Below are positions 63,434 through 64,000 of a stretch of 64,000 bases of DNA, piece by piece. A program made the translations under genes and the position numbers. This DNA is from Branchipolynoe longqiensis (Eukaryota; Annelida; Polychaeta; Phyllodocida; Polynoidae): assembly GCA_030323885.1 (NCBI GenBank), contig CM059197.1, positions 31,090,209-31,154,208 on the forward strand, in the 5' to 3' direction. The notes beneath the pieces are model-generated. The model saw only the letters and a list, made by a program, of their open reading frames with translations, made no database searches and was not told where the DNA came from. Numbering within the stretch: the first letter of the stretch is position 1; every line of letters starts with the position of its first letter.

Positions 63434-63740
63434 AATAAAGCTTGTTTTATTTAACAACGCCCCTAGAGCACATTGACTTTTGTATTATCGGCTATTGGAT
63501 GTCACACATATGGTCATTCTGACATATTTCTTTGGAGGAAACCTGCTGCTGCCACATAGGCTACTCTTTCCGATAAGCAGCAAGGGGTCTTTTATATGCT
63601 TTTCCCCACAGACAGGAGAGCACATACCACAGCCTTTGATGAACCAGTTCTGGACCATTGGTTGGAACGGAAAATAGCCCAAACTGCAACTGGTTCCACT
63701 GAGCAGGATCGATAGAATGACCGACACCTTCACAGGTGGC
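63434..63740 (-). mobile_element. SINE-C copy 2
   Basis: GCTTGTTTTATTTAACAACG, ATCGGCTATTGGATGTCACA, AAGGGGTCTTTTATATGCTT, GGTTGGAACGGAAAATAGCC. Better preserved than copy 1. Its tRNA-like head would lie to the right and is not recognisable. Confidence 0.78.
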
Positions 63741-64000
63741 CTGATCTACGTCCTGCTGCCCGATATTTTTTTTGAAAAGGTTTAATTTCAATCAATAATA
63801 CTCCCAGTCAGCTATGTGTTTTTAAACAGATTTAGAAAGTAGGAGGCGATGGCAGTCCACGATGCCCTACCTTGCAGCTACAGAGGCCAGCACACATCGG
63901 GCTATTGAAGAGTTCCTCTGAGAAAACAAAGGCTCGATCCGGGCTTCAACTTACCTGCAAAGACACAAAGCACAATGATAAGCATGAGGAAGTAAAAATA
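63741..64000. other. No recognised feature
   Basis: Unassigned to the window edge. GCAGGTAAGT on the minus strand near 63950-63959 matches a splice-donor consensus, but no exon can be supported. Confidence 0.3.

Noticed and set aside
63945..63965. Exon boundary on the minus strand (GCAGGTAAGT)
   Set aside because: A lone splice-donor consensus with no coding sequence or acceptor partner.
1..64000. A coordinated novel gene system such as a defence or biosynthetic cluster
   Set aside because: No set of adjacent non-transposon genes is visible. The window is repeats, relics and unassigned sequence.

Overview
The window looks like a eukaryotic gene desert packed with transposable elements. I found no host protein-coding gene, no rRNA and no functional tRNA that I can defend. 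The long open frames are either retrotransposon relics or artefacts of tandem repeats. The organism is probably a lophotrochozoan, most likely a mollusc. The grounds are the two copies of a dispersed SINE (here SINE-C, near 7.1 and 63.4 kb) whose body I associate with gastropod genomes, the dense tRNA-headed SINEs, the many MITEs, a DIRS-type relic and abundant microsatellites. That assignment is recognition, not a search result.

Names used below are local labels. SINE-A is a roughly 333 bp tRNA-headed SINE with at least 35 copies or fragments on both strands. Its body carries the motif GACTTGTGACAGTGC (minus sense) and it ends in (AACC)n. It carries one of two tRNA-like heads (type I or type II) on the same body, and several copies have 12 bp target-site duplications (TSDs). 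SINE-B, SINE-C and SINE-D are three rarer SINEs. M1 to M13 are MITE-like non-autonomous DNA transposons recognised by terminal inverted repeats (TIRs): M1 (AAAGTTGCATAGTCCGATG ends), M2/M3/M4/M5 (different interiors, shared ..CTGTCACAC or ATCACAC ends), M6 (GATAAAAGATTCACCCG), M7 (CAGGGATGAAAG), M8, M9/M10 (CAGTRAAACC, pogo/Tigger-like look), M11, M12 and M13. Repeats E to K are other dispersed repeats.

Layout. 0-8 kb: a 25 bp minisatellite that appears to be an amplified piece of SINE-A, then MITEs and SINEs. 8.8-10.9 kb: a 31 bp tandem array split by a 5'-truncated non-LTR retrotransposon on the minus strand. 12-19 kb: nested repeats, a 44 bp satellite with a 132 bp higher-order period, and a SINE carrying an M7 insertion. 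19-25 kb: a CpG-rich MITE, more SINEs and pogo-like MITEs. 26-31 kb: a polypurine tract, then a GC/CpG-rich non-repetitive stretch (about 29.2-31.3 kb), the best candidate for host regulatory sequence. 31-42 kb: palindromic arrays and the clearest nested stacks (M2 containing SINE-B, then M1 containing M6; SINE-A inside SINE-A). 42-47 kb: purine minisatellite and a relatively young RTE-like LINE relic. 48-51 kb: microsatellites and AT-rich DNA. 51.5-53.4 kb: a DIRS-like tyrosine-recombinase retrotransposon relic ending in a fold-back. 54.7-64 kb: a 65 bp purine minisatellite, several MITEs, G-rich hexamer arrays and final SINE copies.

Nothing here forms an operon or pathway. The elements interact by nesting, by sharing termini (suggesting shared transposases) and by seeding tandem arrays. 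The SINEs would depend on a LINE partner and the MITEs on autonomous transposons that are not in this window.
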